A program made the translations under genes and the position numbers. From Lachnospiraceae bacterium UBA3386 (lineage in GTDB: Bacteria; Bacillota; Clostridia; Lachnospirales; Lachnospiraceae): a stretch of DNA of 8,805 bases. The DNA is taken from contig DEPS01000013.1 of NCBI GenBank assembly GCA_002358875.1, positions 1 to 8,805 on the forward strand. The letters are read 5' to 3'. The notes beneath the pieces were generated by a model. That model saw only the letters and a program-made list of their open reading frames with translations. It searched no databases and was not told the DNA's origin. This document shows, in pieces, positions 7,701 to 8,805 of the stretch (position 1 is its first letter; every line of letters starts with the position of its first letter).

Positions 7701-8044
7701 ACGATCTTCATGAAGAGCAGAAAATAACTGACAAGGCAATAAAAGCGTCTATGAAATCCATTGTTGTAGAATTTTGTCAGGGAAGCAGGAATCTTCCTGA
7801 CAGGATCTTGACGGAATTCTCACTCTGGGAGAAACAATGTACCTATGACTCAGATACCGGAAAATATACCATGACGATCCATTATCCCAAATTTGACGAG
7901 AAGGAAATCCTCGTCCGACTGATGGGATATGGCCCCTATGTTAGAGTTGTGAACGATGAGGACGGATATATATTGAATGAAATAAAAGAACGGATCCGAA
8001 TACAGCGGGATATCCTCCAGACAATAGAGTACGAAGATCATTAA
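4724..8044 (+). CDS. giant double-WYL-domain regulator, putative CRISPR accessory
   Basis: An open frame runs from GTG 4628, but that codon has no ribosome binding site and the first 24 codons are the tandem repeat. I prefer ATG 4724 (1106 aa), with GGGATGGGG ending 8 bases before it. WYL proteins are transcription regulators that sense ligands, often nucleic acids, and several control or assist CRISPR systems. The C-terminal module (from about 678, ELFNEFF) has a WYL-family linker segment (PITGVEARWLLTVLQDPLAE, 780-799), a canonical WYL domain at about 918-995 (HICYKNW; PSWLEY at 950-955; RVWYYNRK; RILSAV) and a WCX tail at about 1012-1100 (KEILVRLMGYGPYVRVV). The first half appears to hold a divergent WYL domain at about 386-465 (LWIAIEKEYYCRLKY; PLEIRV at 418-423; NGREYLLYY at 427-435; RIEFIDEI). 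Such modules are normally separate proteins of 300-450 aa. The gene points at the CRISPR array. No nuclease motif is seen. Confidence 0.85.
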   Translation: MAEKRKHSSEKPFGELVGTKKFVEIFKNTIRDYYTYGYKSYSQFKTGKKQLRARWMILADIFSEKWTFSEEDKGRNRITVKTVDREAGRDVNDLYFLHHINEWGDYINCLFDLDPASRLRDGIKGFPALEEELCTIETRSGPKLLVDENEIEYAIIQNRLKELEKESRDYSGNEWTEKGLPETETGSWPVRVNRLLYIWTGWTKMGGRDPRFLFKNLSNRTALMGAFGLIGNLKYSPAERDIWTSMEWDRYLSGEYGQKKTSIEADAQRSPDYGRDCPALSRVPGLNAQRNLDFGRDYWYKSSLTMENLVWSAAGFPKQEDGGDINSILESILAMCRFFSDYYPLGAVGTMLEKRILPALGPEKSRPECFRFKHNYIQKPMYDYHLIDLWIAIEKEYYCRLKYAHATNLRKMEDFGVPLEIRVSVLNGREYLLYYQIWEKKIKSMRIEFIDEIDMYSKVPVSVRLYRKTVQKDKKKKIERTKFIKTLPPIKADDLYKQLSLAKKMLPYLWGMEVSECIVDDQWESRLRTYKIFVSHDTEKEHYIHNRMSREKRSLADVRQKDSEADGLFEIKGTCFPTKEFRTWIRSYYRRVHGCDPGMTDNGGEDGFSLAEDVESMWKLYYKEGFGISGEAAEEQEKDQYSEILYGYLVEESREKRGTGGKNQVKSSIKAPGHEGHEELFNEFFSKYAIAAGNALLRCSGKKACSRAAFKRALEEEVRKNRPFYKAEEDSRDEDSLPEERIHDIVEELTNYITERELIGRDGKTRFISKRKDYLYDFLPITGVEARWLLTVLQDPLAEVFFDEKQLKSGVPDKLRKCLCGERSCLPDRNLHSYLDHPLDYPSDNLLDNSLGLPAGERVKPSTREQALKNVFHHTPYRTKPFHMEYINYFDRHNVKGLKTRFENKGNSTGRSSEEIRLLRLIYEAMQSGRKIHICYKNWRGENKKVVCSPSWLEYSRRDNVFRVWYYNRKLNQVMKINVPRILSAVQMQDTGYDLHEEQKITDKAIKASMKSIVVEFCQGSRNLPDRILTEFSLWEKQCTYDSDTGKYTMTIHYPKFDEKEILVRLMGYGPYVRVVNDEDGYILNEIKERIRIQRDILQTIEYEDH
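5520..5615 (+). repeat. in-frame 33-nt duplication inside the WYL gene
   Basis: Positions 5520-5552 and 5583-5615 match at 30 of 33 bases (start ATGCTCAGAGAA, end CGGCAGGGACT) and are offset by 63 bp, exactly 21 codons. The encoded copies are AQRSPDYGRD and AQRNLDFGRD (about residues 267-276 and 288-297). The segment lies in a hydrophilic stretch of the N-terminal half and is probably a surface loop grown by slippage or duplication. Confidence 0.8.
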
Positions 8045-8075
8045 AACCCGTATGCTACGGTTCCCGATGATGAAG

Positions 8076-8091
8076 GGATTTTTTAAAATCC
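8076..8091. other. short inverted repeat after the WYL stop
   Basis: GGATTTT-TT-AAAATCC is a perfect 7-bp inverted repeat 30 bp past the WYL stop codon. The 2-base loop makes it a poor RNA hairpin, so it may be a protein site or a minor part of the 3' end. Confidence 0.3.
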
Positions 8092-8143
8092 TGTATGAGA
8101 CGGGCCGTAATGAACCAGTCACATCTGAAATCGGGGAAAAACA

Positions 8144-8206
8144 AAAGCCGGGGATGTGAGGGCGGATGTCGATCCGTGCAAACATCCCTGGCTTTATTGA
8201 TTTTTT
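8144..8206 (+). terminator. long hairpin with T tract, likely WYL gene terminator
   Basis: AAAGCCGGGGATGT (8144-8157) pairs with ACATCCCTGGCTTT (8182-8195) over 14 positions, the only imperfection being one G-U pair. Inside the loop, CGGAT and ATCCG (about 8163-8174) form a second 5-bp stem. A run of six T follows at 8201-8206, five bases past the stem. The structure fits an intrinsic terminator about 100 bp after the WYL stop. The larger-than-usual loop with its own stem also allows a structured RNA. It would insulate the array leader from WYL transcription. Confidence 0.6.
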
Positions 8207-8208
8207 GG

Positions 8209-8635
8209 CTGCAAAACGATAACAGAGAAAAAGAAAATTGTTTACAAATGGCGTTGCGCATTACTTTGGAACGGTTATAATAAAAGAGTAGAACGCCTCT
8301 CTAAATTGTATCTAAAAAAATACAATCTGCCTTCTGCCCACTTTTGACCCCTGTTTTGCTTGGTTTACAGAATATTCAGTTAAATACCTGCAATATTTTA
8401 AAATATCAGACAATATTTTGGCCCAAAACCATCATTTTTTACCGATGATAGATTTTTATGAAAGTGGAGGAAAAATCCACATTTTTGCTGGAATACGTAT
8501 GCGAAGTGGTGGAAAAAAGCTATAGTTATTCGGGTTTTTAATTGCATGTGGGGGATGAGAGAAATTCGCGAGTTACATATTTTGCCGCAATATCGAAATA
8601 AAATATGCGACAAAGCGACCTCTCAAAAAGGCAGG
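8209..8635 (+). other. AT-rich CRISPR leader region without a gene
   Basis: About 430 bp between the terminator hairpin and the first repeat contain no credible coding frame. Notable elements are a consensus TATAAT at 8276-8281, an inverted repeat ATTGTAT/ATACAAT (8305-8311 with 8320-8326), a 14-bp perfect palindrome ATATTTTAAAATAT (8393-8406), CAATATTTT repeated at 8391-8399 and 8411-8419, and a hairpin GTGGA-GGAAAAA-TCCAC (about 8464-8480) followed by ATTTTT. I looked for an anti-repeat that would mark a tracrRNA and found no convincing complement to the repeat. Composition and position fit a CRISPR leader. Confidence 0.6.
8254..8281 (+). promoter_or_regulatory. candidate promoter in the array leader
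   Basis: A perfect TATAAT (8276-8281) with TTGCGC (8254-8259) 16 bases upstream. Transcription would start near 8288 and run rightward through the leader into the array, or make a separate leader RNA. The -35 matches the consensus only in its TTG. A second, weaker -10-like TAAAAT lies at 8599-8604, about 30 bases before the first repeat. Confidence 0.4.
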
Positions 8636-8805
8636 GTAGAAATGAGGCTTGCCCGACATAGGGCATTGACACCAAATGTTGCGGCGTGTGTGTACATAAT
8701 GCACCTCCTTGTAGAAATGAGGCTTGCCCGACATAGGGCATTGACACTGAATTGCTTTTGGAGTTCGATGTACAATTCCATAGTGTAGAAATGAGGCTTG
8801 CCCGA
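8636..8805 (+). CRISPR. start of a CRISPR array, 37-nt repeats, runs off window
   Basis: Two complete identical 37-nt repeats (8636-8672, 8711-8747) and the first 21 nt of a third (8785-8805) are separated by unrelated spacers of 38 nt (8673-8710) and 37 nt (8748-8784). The repeat begins GTAGAAATGAGGC, contains a hairpin TGCCC-GACATA-GGGCA (8650-8665 in the first copy) and ends TTGACAC. The AT-rich leader to the left and the intact first repeat suggest transcription rightward. No cas1, cas2 or effector gene is in the window. The 3' end TTGACAC is unlike the AAAC ends usual for Cas13 repeats and is closer, from memory, to some type V repeats; the type cannot be settled here. Confidence 0.95.

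Noticed and set aside
8288..8293. GTAGAA in the leader as a degenerate extra repeat.
   Set aside because: Only the first six bases of the repeat match; the following sequence diverges and the spacing does not fit the array.
8045..8635. tracrRNA encoded between WYL gene and array.
   Set aside because: Only 5-6 base matches to the complement of the repeat were found (for example ATGTCG near 8166, GCCTC near 8295), below what an anti-repeat should show.
8673..8710. Spacer 1 shares GTGTACATA with the 24-bp repeats at 4625-4696, suggesting self-targeting.
   Set aside because: The match is only 9 bases in a 38-nt spacer and could be chance. No longer match of either spacer was seen in the window.

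Overview
The window looks like accessory DNA from a Gram-positive anaerobe, most likely a Clostridia-class Firmicute of the Lachnospiraceae/Oscillospiraceae type. The reasons are strong AGGAGG-type ribosome binding sites a few bases before almost every start, middling GC with AT-rich intergenic stretches, and the resemblance of the large regulator to clostridial WYL proteins. This assignment is inference; there is no rRNA or housekeeping gene to confirm it.

Left half (276-4272, minus strand): five genes read leftwards as one apparent operon. In transcription order they are a 98-aa three-helix membrane protein, a 128-aa protein with one membrane helix and a soluble domain, a 283-aa protein ending in a long Gly/Ser/His tail encoded by a 33-bp minisatellite, a 438-aa VirD4/TraG-like P-loop ATPase without its own membrane anchor, and a 292-aa protein I do not recognise. 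Four have good ribosome binding sites and short gaps; the exception is a 186-bp gap before the ATPase. The set suggests a membrane-associated ATP-driven machine related to conjugation coupling proteins, but no relaxase, VirB4 or pilin is visible. A 22-bp near-identical direct repeat (221-242 and 4426-4447) brackets the operon.

Middle (4273-8044): a 350-bp divergent intergenic region carries a candidate promoter and a perfectly phased 3 x 24-bp tandem repeat. It is followed on the plus strand by one very large gene of about 1106 codons. This protein appears to be two WYL regulator modules fused head to tail: a divergent WYL domain in the first half, and a canonical helix-turn-helix-like/WYL/WCX module at the C-terminus.

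Right edge (8045-8805): a long terminator-like hairpin, then about 430 bp of AT-rich leader-like DNA with a consensus TATAAT, then the first three repeats of a CRISPR array with 37-nt repeats and 37-38-nt spacers. The array runs off the window. No cas gene is present here, so any effector must lie to the right of 8805, or the array acts in trans.

The strongest candidate for something new is the pairing of the giant double-WYL protein with this array. WYL proteins are known accessories or regulators of CRISPR systems (for example WYL1 of type VI-D), but this repeat does not look like a Cas13d repeat. Both complete spacers, read as their complement, look like the starts of protein-coding genes; one includes a textbook ribosome binding site. 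That fits crRNAs that are antisense to mRNA.
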